Origin: Microbacterium sp. B35-30
GTDB lineage: Bacteria > Actinomycetota > Actinomycetes > Actinomycetales > Microbacteriaceae
NCBI RefSeq assembly: GCF_010634855.1
Contig: NZ_MWLQ01000021.1
Location: forward strand, 62,001-126,000
DNA: 64,000 bases
Direction: 5' to 3'
In this document: piece after piece, positions 30,180 to 39,637 of the stretch
Numbering within the stretch: the stretch's first letter is position 1
Layout of the letters: the number at the start of each line of letters is the position of its first letter
Made by a program: the position numbers and the translations under genes
Notes under the pieces: model-generated
Databases searched by the model: none
What the model was told of the DNA's origin: nothing
The model's input: the letters and a program-made list of their open reading frames with translations, nothing else

Positions 30180-31529
30180 ATGAACACCGTCGATTCCACG
30201 CGCGGTTCGGGCGAGTCCGAGCGCGCGGCCTTCCGCGGCGGACCCGTCGACGAGCAGTCCCGCACGCGGCTCGCCGCGAACGGCCTCGACTACCGCCGCC
30301 TCCCGGTCGACCACGACGGGTTCGTCGGCTGGCTGCAGAGCGTGGCGAGAGGCTTCCAGGACGGGGAACGCACCGACGAGCAGGTCTCGGCATCGCGTGA
30401 CCGCAGCGGCTACCGGCGGCTCACCGGGGTCTACGATCCCGCCGGTCCGATGGCCGACGCGCCGGTGGCGACCATCGCCTCCTGGCTCGGCGAGCTCACT
30501 GTGCCCGGCGGCGCGGCGATCCCGTCGTGCGCGATCTCGGCCGTCACGGTGGCGCCCACCCACCGTCGGCGCGGCGTGGCCCGGGCGATGCTCGAGGGGG
30601 AGCTGCGGGCCGCTCAGGCAGCCGGCATCCCCATGGCGATGCTCACCGTGAGCGAGTCGCCGCTGTACGGCCGCTACGGATTCGCGCCGGCCGCGGCAGG
30701 CGCGTCGTGGCGGATCGAGACCAAGCGCGCGTCATGGATCGGTCCGCAGCCTGCCGGGCGCATCGACTTCGTGAGCCGCGAGCGCGTCCGCGAGCTGCTG
30801 CCGGCGCTGCACGAGCGGGTGCGCCACCGTTTCCCGGGTGAGATCGACGTGCCGGGCGGTCACTGGGACAACGTCTCCGGTGTATGGCCCGGCGCCGAGA
30901 AGGCGACCGAGAAGCGCGCCGTGCAGTACACCGACGCCGCAGGCGAGGTGCGCGGTGCCGCGGTCTACGCCGTGCGCGAGAACCACGACGACTTCACCAA
31001 GGCGACGGTCACCGTCCACTACCTCCTGGCCGAGACCGACGACGCGTACGCCGCGCTCTGGCGGTTCCTCCTCGAGCTCGACCTGGTCGCCGAGGTGCAC
31101 GCGGGAGAGCTCTCGATCGACGAGCCGCTGCTGTGGATGATCGCCGACCAGCGGGCGGCGAAGGTGACGGTGCGCGACCACCAGTACGTGCGGATGATCG
31201 ACGTGGCGGCATGCCTCGAGACACGCCGCTACGGCGCCGCGGGCACGCTCGTGCTCGACGTGTCCGACCCGCTGGGGCTCTCGAGCGGGCGGTATCTGCT
31301 CGAGGTCGACGCTGAGGGCGTCGGACGGGTGAGTACTCTCGCCGACGGTGAGTCGCCCGAGGGGGCGGTGGAGGTCGCACTCGGCATCACCGAGCTGTCG
31401 GCCACCTACCTCGGGGCGGTGTCGCCGGCGACGCTCGCCGCGGCGGGCCGCATCACGACGACGGATGCCGCGGCCGCCGCTCGCGTGCTGGGCTGGCACA
31501 CGGCGCCGCGGCTGAGCATCTGGTACTGA
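30180..31529 (+). CDS. Eis-like GNAT N-acetyltransferase
   Basis: A 449-residue protein with the Eis architecture: an N-terminal GNAT domain (about residues 20-165) with acetyl-CoA loop VAPTHRRRGVARAML and the AMLTVSESPLYGRYGFAPA region, a second degenerate GNAT domain, and a C-terminal sterol-carrier-like domain. In M. tuberculosis Eis, which acetylates aminoglycosides and proteins at several amines, the chain's own terminal carboxylate acts in catalysis. This protein ends SIWY, consistent with that design. It is preceded by AGAGAGGAAG and 32 bp separate it from ispE. Substrate unknown. Confidence 0.88.
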   Translation: MNTVDSTRGSGESERAAFRGGPVDEQSRTRLAANGLDYRRLPVDHDGFVGWLQSVARGFQDGERTDEQVSASRDRSGYRRLTGVYDPAGPMADAPVATIASWLGELTVPGGAAIPSCAISAVTVAPTHRRRGVARAMLEGELRAAQAAGIPMAMLTVSESPLYGRYGFAPAAAGASWRIETKRASWIGPQPAGRIDFVSRERVRELLPALHERVRHRFPGEIDVPGGHWDNVSGVWPGAEKATEKRAVQYTDAAGEVRGAAVYAVRENHDDFTKATVTVHYLLAETDDAYAALWRFLLELDLVAEVHAGELSIDEPLLWMIADQRAAKVTVRDHQYVRMIDVAACLETRRYGAAGTLVLDVSDPLGLSSGRYLLEVDAEGVGRVSTLADGESPEGAVEVALGITELSATYLGAVSPATLAAAGRITTTDAAAAARVLGWHTAPRLSIWY

Positions 31530-31695
31530 CTCGCGGTCGCTCGGCGCGCAGGACCTCCGGCGGGAACACATCGCTGCCGGGCCGGTCGCGAGAGTGCGGG
31601 GTCGAGCACGACCATGTGCGGTAGGTGTGCTGACCAGGTCTCCTCGGCGTCCCGCGCGCGGCCGGGCCCCGCACCTCGCCTAGCCTGGAGGGGAC

Positions 31696-33507
31696 ATGGC
31701 ACATCTTCTGGGGGCCGAGGCCCTGCATCTGGAGTTCCCGACGAAGGTCGTCTTCGACCGGGTCTCGCTCGGCATCGACGAGGGCGACCGCATCGGCGTC
31801 GTCGGCCGCAACGGCGACGGCAAGTCGAGCCTGCTGGCGATGCTCGCCGGCCGGCTCGAACCAGACGGCGGTCGCGTGACCGTGCGCGGCGGCATCCGTG
31901 TCGGCGTGCTCGACCAGGCGGACACTCTCGACGACACGCTCACGGTGCACCAGGCCGTCGTCGGCGATCGCCCCGACCACGAGTGGGCGGGCGACCCCCG
32001 GGCGCGCGATGTCATCGCGGGGCTGCTGGGCGATCTGCCCTGGGACGGACCCGTGGCGGGCCTGTCGGGCGGCCAGCGCCGGCGCGTGTCGCTCGCGACG
32101 CTGCTGGTCGGCGACCACGACGTGCTCTTCCTCGACGAGCCCACCAACCATCTCGACGTCGAGGCGATCTCCTGGCTGGCCGAGCACATCAAGGGCCGGT
32201 GGCCCGCAAACCAGGGCGGCCTCCTGGTCGTGACGCACGATCGCTGGTTCCTCGACGAGGTGTGCAACACCACGTGGGAGGTGCACGACCGGATCGTCGA
32301 GCCGTTCGAGGGCGGCTATGCGGCGTACATCCTCCAGCGGGTGGAGCGCGACCGCCAGTCCGCGGTGATCGAGCAGCGGCGGCAGAACCTCGCCCGCAAA
32401 GAACTGGCCTGGCTGCGCCGCGGCGCTCCGGCCCGTACGTCCAAGCCGAAGTTCCGCATCGACGCCGCCAACGTCCTCATCGCCGACGTGCCCGAGATCC
32501 GCGACGCCACCGAGCTGCGCTCGCTCGCCGTCTCGCGCCTCGGCAAGGACGTCGTCGACCTCCTCGACGCGGCCGTCGCCTACGACGGCCGCGAGGTGCT
32601 GCATCCGGTCGAGTGGCGGATCGCACCCGGCGAGCGCACCGGGATCCTCGGCGTCAACGGCGCCGGCAAGTCGACCCTCCTGGGTCTGGTGTCGGGCGAC
32701 GTCGAGCCCACGTCGGGGCGTGTCAAGCGCGGCAAGACCGTGAAGGTCGCCACCCTCACACAGCGCCTCGACGAGCTCGAGGAGCATCTCAACGATCCGG
32801 TGCGTGTCGTCATCTCGCGGCTGCGCACGACCTACACGTTCGGCGCCGGCTCCAAGGCGCAGGAGCTCACTCCCGGCCAGCTGCTCGAGAGCATGGGCTT
32901 CCAGAGTGCGCAGCTCTCGACGCCGGTGAAGGACCTCTCCGGCGGTCAGAAGCGCCGGCTGCAGCTGCTGCTGATCCTGCTCGAGCAGCCGAACGTGCTC
33001 ATCCTCGACGAGCCCACGAACGACCTCGACACCGACATGCTGGCCGCCATCGAGGACCTGCTCGACTCCTGGCCGGGCACGCTCCTGGTCGTGTCGCACG
33101 ACCGGTACTTCATCGAGCGCGTCACCGACCAGCAGTACGCGATACTCGACGGCCACCTGCGCCACCTCCCGGGAGGCGTCGACGAGTATCTGCGGCTGCG
33201 CGCCCGGGCATTGAGCGAGCGTGACGATACGAGACGCGGCGCCGCAGCGGATGCCGCAGCCCCCGCATCCGCGTCCCCTTCGCTGTCGGGGGCCGACCTG
33301 CGCGCCGCGCAGAAGGAGGTGTCGGCGCTCGAGCGTCGGCTCGAGAAGCTCGAGTCGCAGATCGGTGCCGCCCGCATCGCGCTCGCCGAGCACGACCAGG
33401 CGGACTATGTGGGCCTCGGAGCGGAGATGGCGCGCATCGGCGACCTCGAGAAGGAGCGCGACGACGTCGAGGAGCGCTGGTTCGAGCTCACCGAGCAGAT
33501 CGGCTGA
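31696..33507 (+). CDS. ABC-F family ATPase (Uup-like)
   Basis: A 603-residue soluble protein with two ATPase domains and no membrane segment. Walker A motifs are GRNGDGKSS and GVNGAGKST, signatures LSGGQRRR and LSGGQKRR, Walker B FLDEPTNHLD and ILDEPTNDLD. The linker (ARKELAWLRRGAPARTSK) and the charged C-terminal coiled coil (about 535-600) match Uup, which binds ribosomes or branched DNA. ABC-F proteins act on translation rather than transport. A TAGCCT box and GGAGGGG precede the ATG. It is usually downstream of ispE in actinobacteria, as here after the Eis-like gene. Confidence 0.94.
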   Translation: MAHLLGAEALHLEFPTKVVFDRVSLGIDEGDRIGVVGRNGDGKSSLLAMLAGRLEPDGGRVTVRGGIRVGVLDQADTLDDTLTVHQAVVGDRPDHEWAGDPRARDVIAGLLGDLPWDGPVAGLSGGQRRRVSLATLLVGDHDVLFLDEPTNHLDVEAISWLAEHIKGRWPANQGGLLVVTHDRWFLDEVCNTTWEVHDRIVEPFEGGYAAYILQRVERDRQSAVIEQRRQNLARKELAWLRRGAPARTSKPKFRIDAANVLIADVPEIRDATELRSLAVSRLGKDVVDLLDAAVAYDGREVLHPVEWRIAPGERTGILGVNGAGKSTLLGLVSGDVEPTSGRVKRGKTVKVATLTQRLDELEEHLNDPVRVVISRLRTTYTFGAGSKAQELTPGQLLESMGFQSAQLSTPVKDLSGGQKRRLQLLLILLEQPNVLILDEPTNDLDTDMLAAIEDLLDSWPGTLLVVSHDRYFIERVTDQQYAILDGHLRHLPGGVDEYLRLRARALSERDDTRRGAAADAAAPASASPSLSGADLRAAQKEVSALERRLEKLESQIGAARIALAEHDQADYVGLGAEMARIGDLEKERDDVEERWFELTEQIG

Positions 33508-33517
33508 GCGCAGCGAT

Positions 33518-34021
33518 CTAGTCCTGGGCGTCGAAGCCCAGGCTGAGCTTGCGCAGCAGGGCTGCCAGCCGCTCGCGGTCGCCGCGCGAGAGCGTGTCGA
33601 GGAGGAGCGCCTCGGCATCGACGAGACGCGTGATCGCGGCATCCACCCGGATCTTCCCCTCGTCGGTCAGCGTGACCAGCACGCTGCGACCGTCGTCGGG
33701 GTCCGACTCGCGGCGCACCAGCCGGCGGCCGACCAGGCGATCGATGCGGTTCGTCATCGTGCCGCTCGACACGAGCGTCTGCTGCAGCAGCTGCTTCGGG
33801 CTCAGCTGGAACGGCTCGCCGGCGCGACGCAGGGCCGACAGCACGTCCCACTCCCACGGCTCGAGCTCGCTGCGGCGGAACGCGTCGCGGCGCGCCCGGT
33901 CGAGGTGACGCGACAGCCGGTCGACGCGAGACAGCACGCCCAGCGGCGAGAAGTCGAGGTCGGGGCGCTGCGTCGTCCACGCCTCGACGATGCGGTCCAC
34001 CTCGTCGCTCTGCCCCGTCAT
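33518..34021 (-). CDS. MarR family transcriptional regulator
   Basis: A 167-residue regulator with helical dimerisation ends around a winged helix: LSPKQLLQQTLVSSGTMTNR (recognition region), IDRLVGRRLVRRES and the wing DPDDGRSVLVTLTDEG, the most conserved MarR signature. It converges on the ABC-F gene (10-bp gap) and its 5' end faces tRNA-Gln. The ATG is 6 nt after GATAAT, one of the best -10 boxes in the window. No divergent target gene is obvious, so its regulon is unknown. Confidence 0.93.
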   Translation of the reverse strand: MTGQSDEVDRIVEAWTTQRPDLDFSPLGVLSRVDRLSRHLDRARRDAFRRSELEPWEWDVLSALRRAGEPFQLSPKQLLQQTLVSSGTMTNRIDRLVGRRLVRRESDPDDGRSVLVTLTDEGKIRVDAAITRLVDAEALLLDTLSRGDRERLAALLRKLSLGFDAQD

Positions 34022-34027
34022 GCCCCC

Positions 34028-34033
34028 ATTATC
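34028..34033 (-). promoter_or_regulatory. -10 box (GATAAT) of the MarR-type gene
   Basis: On the minus strand GATAAT, then GGGGGC, then the ATG at 34021: a near-consensus -10 with the 6-nt leaderless spacing. Confidence 0.68.
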
Positions 34034-34121
34034 GCGGTGTCGTGCACCCGAGCGCGGGCCGAGCCCGGCGACACGGTCTGGCAGACTTGTCGGGCGGCAT
34101 CCGGAGCATCGGTCGCCGTGG

Positions 34122-34193
34122 TCCGCCGTGGTGTAATGGCAGCACGACAGCCTTTGGAGCTGTGAGGCCCAGGTTCGAGTCCTGGCGGCGGAG
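34122..34193 (+). tRNA. tRNA-Gln (anticodon TTG)
   Basis: The 72-nt cloverleaf has a 7-bp acceptor stem TCCGCCG/CGGCGGA (34122-34128 with 34186-34192), anticodon arm ACAGC-CTTTGGA-GCTGT giving anticodon TTG, T-arm with GGTTCGAGTCC and discriminator G at 34193. CCA is not fully encoded (the DNA reads CAT next). A CAGACT about 34 nt upstream may be the -10. The glmU ATG begins at 34195, so tRNA 3' processing would leave a nearly leaderless glmU message. Confidence 0.97.
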
Positions 34194-34194
34194 C

Positions 34195-35667
34195 ATGACC
34201 GACACCCCCCGCGACCGCGCTCTGGCCATCATCGTCCTCGCCGCCGGCCAGGGCACCCGCATGAAGTCCTCGCTGCCGAAGGTGCTGCACCGCATCGGGG
34301 GTCGCCCGCTCGTCGGGCACGTGCTCGACACCGCCCTCGCCCTCGAGCCGGAGCGGGTCGTGGTGGTCGTGCGGCACGAGCGCGACCTCGTCGCGGGTGC
34401 GGTCGCCGAGGCCGCGCCGGGTGTCATCGTGGTCGACCAGGACGAGATCCCGGGAACCGGCCGTGCGGTCGAGGTGGCCCTCGACGCGCTCGACGACTTC
34501 ACGGGCGACGTGCTCGTGCTGAGCGGCGATGTGCCGCTCCTCGATGCCGACACCCTCGCCGAGCTCGTGCGCCGGCACCGCGACGGTGCCGTCGCCGCGA
34601 CGGTGCTCAGCGCGTCGCTCGACGATCCCACCGGCTACGGCCGCGTCATCCGTGACGCCGACGGCGCCGTGTCGCGGATCGTGGAGCAGAAGGATGCGGC
34701 GGCGGATGAGGCATCCGTCTCCGAGATCAACGCAGGGGTGTACGTCTTCCAGCTGCAGGCGCTCCGCACCGAGCTGGCGCTCGTCGGAACCGCCAACGCG
34801 CAGGGCGAGAAGTACCTGACCGATGTCGTCGCGCTGCTGCGCGGCGATGGCCTCGCCGTGGCGGCGCAGACCGCTCCGGATGCCGCCGCCGCCCTGGGCG
34901 TCAACGACCGCGTGCAGCTGGCCGAGGCCGCTCGGCTGCTCAACGCCCGCACGGTGCGCCGCTGGCAGCTCGAGGGCGCGACGATCCTGGACCCTGCGAC
35001 GACCTGGATCGACGTCACCGCGACGCTCGCCCCCGACGTCACGGTGCTCCCGAACACGCACATCCTGCGGGCGACGACGATCGCGACCGGTGCCGTCGTC
35101 GGGCCCGACACGAGCCTCGTCGACTGCGAGGTGGGCGAGGACGCCACCGTCACCCGCACCGACGCGACGCTCGCCGTCATCGGCGCCCGCGCGACGGTCG
35201 GCCCGTTCGCGTACCTCCGACCGGGCACCTACCTCGGGGAGAACGGCAAGATCGGCACCTTCGTCGAGACGAAGAACTCCACGATCGGCGCGGGCAGCAA
35301 GGTGCCACACCTGTCGTACGTCGGCGACACCACGATCGGCCGCGGGGTCAACCTCGGCGCGGGTGCGATCACCGCGAACTACGACGACCTGACCAAGCAC
35401 CGCACCGAGATCGGCGACGAAGTGCACACCGGCTCGCATAACGTCTTCGTGGCGCCCGTTAGGATCGGAGACGGCGCGAAGACGGGGGCGGGGGCGGTCA
35501 TCCGAAAGGATGTGCCCGCCGGTGCTCTCGCTCTCAGCGTGGCCCCTCAGCGCAACGTCGAGGGGTGGGTCGAGCAGAACAGACCGGGTACCGGAGCGGC
35601 GGACGTCGCCGCCAAGGCCCGCAGCGCACAGAAGGCGGACGATGGCGCGCAAGAAGAAGACCGTTGA
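34195..35667 (+). CDS. glmU: Bifunctional GlcNAc-1-phosphate uridyltransferase / glucosamine-1-phosphate N-acetyltransferase
   Basis: A 490-residue enzyme making UDP-GlcNAc for peptidoglycan. The N-terminal pyrophosphorylase has LAAGQGTRMKSSLPKVLH, then GDVPLLDADT; the C-terminal half is a left-handed beta-helix of hexapeptide repeats with the acetyltransferase segment VETKNSTIGAGSKVPHLSY and a variable tail. The ATG lies one base after the tRNA-Gln discriminator, leaving no room for a Shine-Dalgarno outside the tRNA. Its 3' end overlaps prs by 26 bp, so the two are co-expressed. Confidence 0.96.
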   Translation: MTDTPRDRALAIIVLAAGQGTRMKSSLPKVLHRIGGRPLVGHVLDTALALEPERVVVVVRHERDLVAGAVAEAAPGVIVVDQDEIPGTGRAVEVALDALDDFTGDVLVLSGDVPLLDADTLAELVRRHRDGAVAATVLSASLDDPTGYGRVIRDADGAVSRIVEQKDAAADEASVSEINAGVYVFQLQALRTELALVGTANAQGEKYLTDVVALLRGDGLAVAAQTAPDAAAALGVNDRVQLAEAARLLNARTVRRWQLEGATILDPATTWIDVTATLAPDVTVLPNTHILRATTIATGAVVGPDTSLVDCEVGEDATVTRTDATLAVIGARATVGPFAYLRPGTYLGENGKIGTFVETKNSTIGAGSKVPHLSYVGDTTIGRGVNLGAGAITANYDDLTKHRTEIGDEVHTGSHNVFVAPVRIGDGAKTGAGAVIRKDVPAGALALSVAPQRNVEGWVEQNRPGTGAADVAAKARSAQKADDGAQEEDR

Positions 35668-36676
35668 ACTCGACCGGGCGAATGACATCGCCCCGGGCCT
35701 CGTCGCCAAGACGAAGAAGCGGCTCGTCATCGCGCGCGGGAGCTCGCACCCCGAGCTCGCGGCGCAGGTCGCCGAGCAGCTGAGCACGGAGCTGGTGCCC
35801 ACCGAGTACCGCACCTTCGCGTCCGGCGAGATCCTGACGCGGTTCGAGGTCTCGATCCGCGGCTGCGACCTCTTCCTCATCCAGAGCTTCGGGCCGCCGG
35901 TCAACGAGTGGATGATGGAGACCCTCATCATGCTCGACGCCGCCAAGCGCGCGTCGGCCAAGCGCATCACCGTCGTCGCGCCGTACTTCCCCTACTCCCG
36001 CCAGGACAAGAAGGGCCGGGGCCGCGAGCCGATCAGCGCGCGACTGGTCGCCGACCTCTTCAAGACCGCGGGGGCGGACCGCATCATGAGCGTCGACCTG
36101 CACGCCGCGCAGATCCAGGGCTTCTTCGACGGTCCGGTCGACCACCTGTTCGCCAAGCCGGTGCTGCTGGAGTACTTCGAGAACACGCTCAGTGAACCAG
36201 ACCGCGAGCGCCTCACCGTCGTCTCGCCCGACACCGGGCGCGTGCGCGTCGCCGACCAGTGGTCCGACAGCCTCGGCGCGCCGCTGGCGATCATCCACAA
36301 GCGCCGCGACCCCAACGTCGCCAACCAGGTCACCGTCAACGAGATCGTCGGCGCGGTGGACGGCCGCGTCTGCCTGCTGGTCGACGACATGATCGACACC
36401 GGCGGCACGATCGTCAAGGCCGCCGAGGCGCTCAAGGCCAATGGGGCGACCAAGGTCATCGTCGCCGCGACACACGCGATCTTCAGCGATCCGGCGGCCG
36501 AGCGGCTGCAGAGCCCGGCGATCGACGAGGTCGTGGTGACCGACACGGTGCCGATCCCCGACGAGAAGCGGTTCCCGAGCCTTACGATTCTGCCTATCGC
36601 CCCGCTGCTCGCACGGGCGATCCACGAAGTGTTCGAGGACGGCTCCGTCACCAGCATGTTCGACGGGGCGGCCTGA
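35642..36676 (+). CDS. prs: Ribose-phosphate pyrophosphokinase (PRPP synthetase)
   Basis: A 344-residue enzyme converting ribose 5-phosphate and ATP to PRPP. ATP-site residues are in PYFPYSRQDKKGRGREPISA, the metal-binding histidine in DLHAAQIQGFF, and the ribose-5-phosphate loop is VCLLVDDMIDTGGTIV. An N-terminal extension of about 20 basic/acidic residues (MARKKKTVELDRAND) precedes the usual start of the domain. The ATG lies inside the end of glmU. The glmU-prs pair is conserved in actinobacteria. Confidence 0.96.
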   Translation: MARKKKTVELDRANDIAPGLVAKTKKRLVIARGSSHPELAAQVAEQLSTELVPTEYRTFASGEILTRFEVSIRGCDLFLIQSFGPPVNEWMMETLIMLDAAKRASAKRITVVAPYFPYSRQDKKGRGREPISARLVADLFKTAGADRIMSVDLHAAQIQGFFDGPVDHLFAKPVLLEYFENTLSEPDRERLTVVSPDTGRVRVADQWSDSLGAPLAIIHKRRDPNVANQVTVNEIVGAVDGRVCLLVDDMIDTGGTIVKAAEALKANGATKVIVAATHAIFSDPAAERLQSPAIDEVVVTDTVPIPDEKRFPSLTILPIAPLLARAIHEVFEDGSVTSMFDGAA

Positions 36677-36733
36677 CGCCGGCACAGGGTCTCACCACCG
36701 ACTCCGCGGCGGCGACGGAAGGACGTAGCATCC

Positions 36734-39547
36734 ATGACGCAGCCGCTGGATTCCGCACCGCTCGACTCCGGACAGATGACGGAGGCCCGCCTCACCGTCG
36801 CCCGTCCCTGGGGGCTTCCCGTCGAGCAGGTACTGGCGCAGCTCGACGCCGACGCCGGGGGACTGCGGGCGGCTGACGCCGAGGCGCGCCTCGAGATCGC
36901 CGGTCCCAACCGCCTGCCGGATCCCGTGCGCAAGCCGGCGGTGCTGCGCTTCCTGGCGCACTTCAACGACACCCTGATCTACATCCTGCTGGGCGCCGCC
37001 GTCATCAAGGCGCTCATGGGGGACTGGCTCGACTTCTGGGTGATCATGGTCGTCGCAGTCATCAACGCCGTGATCGGGTACATCCAGGAGGGGCGCGCCG
37101 AGAAGGCCCTCGCCGGCATCCGGGGCATGCTGTCGGCCGACGCCAGCGTGCGGCGCGACGGCGGCTGGGTGACCGTGCCTGCTGCCGATCTGGTGCCGGG
37201 CGATGTCGTGCGGCTGATGCCGGGCGACAAGGTGCCTGCCGATCTGCGGCTGCTGCAGGCGTTCCAGCTGCGCATCGACGAGGCCGCGCTCACCGGCGAG
37301 TCCGTCCCGTCGTCGAAGACCACCGAACCGTCGGCGCCCGAGGCGGGCGTGGGGGACCGGGGATCGATGGCCTTCTCGGGCACCATCGTGAGTGCCGGTC
37401 AGGGGCGCGGTGTCGTCACCGCGACAGGCCCCACGACCGAGCTCGGCCGCATCCAGAGCCTCGCCGACGAGGCCGAGTCGCTCGCGACCCCGCTCACGCG
37501 TCAGCTCGACGGCTTCGGTCGGGTGCTGACCGTCGTCATCCTCGCGATGGCGGCGATCATGATGATGATCGGGCGCTTCCTGCACGGGATGCCGTACCCC
37601 GAGCTCATCTCGGCGGCGATCGGCTTCGCCGTGGCGGCGATCCCCGAGGGCCTGCCGGCGCTCGTGACGATCACCCTCGCCATCGGCGTGCAGCAGATGG
37701 CCCGCCACAACGCCATCACCCGCAAGCTCCCCGCGGTCGAGGCGCTCGGCTCGGTGACGACGGTGTGCTCCGACAAGACGGGCACGCTGACGCGCAACGA
37801 GATGACGGTGCGGCACATCGTCACGCCGCTCGGCCAGTACGACGTGACCGGGCTCGGCTACGTCCCCGAGGGCGAGATCGTCCCGGCGAGCACGGGCACG
37901 GGCACGGCCGCGGACGCGGTGCCGGGGGCGGCCTCCGACCGCGGCGATCTGGCCGCGATCCTCGCGATCGCGACGCTGTGCAACGACGCGCACATCGTGC
38001 GCGGCGACGACGGCGCGTGGAACCTCGTGGGCGAGCCGACGGAGGGCGCCCTCAAGGTCGTCGCGATGAAGGGCGGCGTCGGGAGCGCCGGCGGGCGCCG
38101 GGTCGCCGTCATCCCGTTCGACTCGGCCCACAAGCTGATGGCGACGCTCAACGAAGGGGCCCGTTCGGGTGGCGCGGCCGGCGAGGTGTCGCGGGCGATC
38201 CTCGTCAAGGGCGCGCCCGACCGGCTGCTCGAGCGGTCGCTCACGCAGCGCGGCGCCGACGGGTCGGAGCCGCTCGACCTCGCCCGGTGGGACGCGGCCG
38301 TCGCCGACCTGAGCTCGCAGGGTCTCCGCGTCCTCGCGGCGGCGCGGAAGCCCGTGCGGCCGACCACCGACGAGTTCGAGCTCGACGACCTCATCGACCT
38401 CGAGTTCATCGGGCTGTGGGGGATCGTCGACCCGCCCCGGCCCGAAGCGGTCGAGGCCATCGCGGACTGCCACACCGCCGGCATCCGCGTGAAGATGATC
38501 ACGGGCGACCACGCCGGCACAGCCCTCGCCATCGCGCACGAGATGGGTCTGGCCGGCGCCGACGCCGAGGTGCTCACCGGCGCCGAGCTCGAGGCGCTCA
38601 GCCAGGAGCAGCTGCGAGAGGTCGTGCGCGACGTCGACGTGTACGCCCGCACGAGCCCCGAGCACAAGATCCGGATCGTCCGGGCGCTGCAGTCACACGG
38701 CGAGGTCGTCGCCATGACCGGGGACGGCGTCAACGACGCGCCCGCCCTGACACGCGCCGACGTCGGGATCGCCATGGGCATCAAGGGGACGGAAGCCACC
38801 AAGGAGGCCGCCGAGTTCGTGCTGGCCGACGACAACTTCGCGACGATCCGCAGCGCGATCGCCGAGGGCCGGCGCATCTACGACAACCTCCGCAAGTCGA
38901 TCGTGTTCCTGCTGCCCACCAACGGCGCGCAGTCGCTCGTGATCCTCGTGGCCGTCGTCTTCGGTCTGGCGCTGCCCATCACGAGCGTGCAGGTGCTGTG
39001 GGTCAACATGGTGACGGCGGTGACCCTGTCGCTCGCGCTCGCGTACGAGCCCGCCGAGCGCGGCATCATGCGCCGTCCGCCGCGCGCCACCGGCGGCCCG
39101 ATCATCGATCGCCGCGAACTGGGGTTCGTGCTCCTCGTGTCGTTCGTCATCGGCGGCGCCGCGATGGGCGTCTTCTACGGCGTCGTCGCGGCGGGGGAAG
39201 ACATCGAGGTGGCCCGCACCGAAGCGGTCCTCATGCTGGCGCTGGGCCAGCTCGCGTACCTGTTCAACTGCCGGTTCCTCAGCCGTTCGAGCCTCACGCT
39301 CGACGTGCTGCGCGGAAACCGCGCGGTCTGGTGGTCGGCCATCGCCCTGATCGTGCTCCAGGTGATCTACACCTACGTGCCGTTCATGAACGTGCTGTTC
39401 GACTCGCGGCCGCTGGCGGCGACATCCTGGATCCTTCCGATCGTCGTGTCGATCGGCATCTTCCTCGCGGTCGAGGCGCTCAAGGCCGCACTGCGTGCGC
39501 GCGCCACGACGTCGTCCTCCGCCGACGCGCTCAAAGGCGGCTCATAG
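36734..39547 (+). CDS. P2-type cation-transporting ATPase
   Basis: A 937-residue P-type ATPase with the cation-ATPase N domain, about ten membrane helices, the TGES actuator loop (AALTGESVPSSK), the phosphorylation site CSDKTGTLT with Asp347, an MTGDGVNDAPAL hinge and the M4 motif AAIPEGLPAL. That M4 sequence is typical of Ca2+/Na+ (PMR1, SERCA, ENA) rather than heavy-metal pumps. M6 reads VLWVNMVTAVTLSLALAYEP, lacking the classical SERCA NLVTDG, so the ion is uncertain; M. tuberculosis CtpF-like proteins are the nearest functional comparison I can suggest. GGAAGGA precedes the ATG. A second in-frame ATG at 36776 is possible. Confidence 0.92.
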   Translation: MTQPLDSAPLDSGQMTEARLTVARPWGLPVEQVLAQLDADAGGLRAADAEARLEIAGPNRLPDPVRKPAVLRFLAHFNDTLIYILLGAAVIKALMGDWLDFWVIMVVAVINAVIGYIQEGRAEKALAGIRGMLSADASVRRDGGWVTVPAADLVPGDVVRLMPGDKVPADLRLLQAFQLRIDEAALTGESVPSSKTTEPSAPEAGVGDRGSMAFSGTIVSAGQGRGVVTATGPTTELGRIQSLADEAESLATPLTRQLDGFGRVLTVVILAMAAIMMMIGRFLHGMPYPELISAAIGFAVAAIPEGLPALVTITLAIGVQQMARHNAITRKLPAVEALGSVTTVCSDKTGTLTRNEMTVRHIVTPLGQYDVTGLGYVPEGEIVPASTGTGTAADAVPGAASDRGDLAAILAIATLCNDAHIVRGDDGAWNLVGEPTEGALKVVAMKGGVGSAGGRRVAVIPFDSAHKLMATLNEGARSGGAAGEVSRAILVKGAPDRLLERSLTQRGADGSEPLDLARWDAAVADLSSQGLRVLAAARKPVRPTTDEFELDDLIDLEFIGLWGIVDPPRPEAVEAIADCHTAGIRVKMITGDHAGTALAIAHEMGLAGADAEVLTGAELEALSQEQLREVVRDVDVYARTSPEHKIRIVRALQSHGEVVAMTGDGVNDAPALTRADVGIAMGIKGTEATKEAAEFVLADDNFATIRSAIAEGRRIYDNLRKSIVFLLPTNGAQSLVILVAVVFGLALPITSVQVLWVNMVTAVTLSLALAYEPAERGIMRRPPRATGGPIIDRRELGFVLLVSFVIGGAAMGVFYGVVAAGEDIEVARTEAVLMLALGQLAYLFNCRFLSRSSLTLDVLRGNRAVWWSAIALIVLQVIYTYVPFMNVLFDSRPLAATSWILPIVVSIGIFLAVEALKAALRARATTSSSADALKGGS

Positions 39548-39637
39548 GCCGGGTTGGCAGGATCTTCCCGACGCTGCTGCGTCCGCCGCTCGCACCGACC
39601 GAGCACCGACCGAGCACCACGAGCCAGGAGGACCGTC

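Noticed and set aside
31453..33642. Open frame of about 730 codons antisense to the ABC-F gene
   Set aside because: No domains; it is the shadow of a well-supported ABC-F protein.
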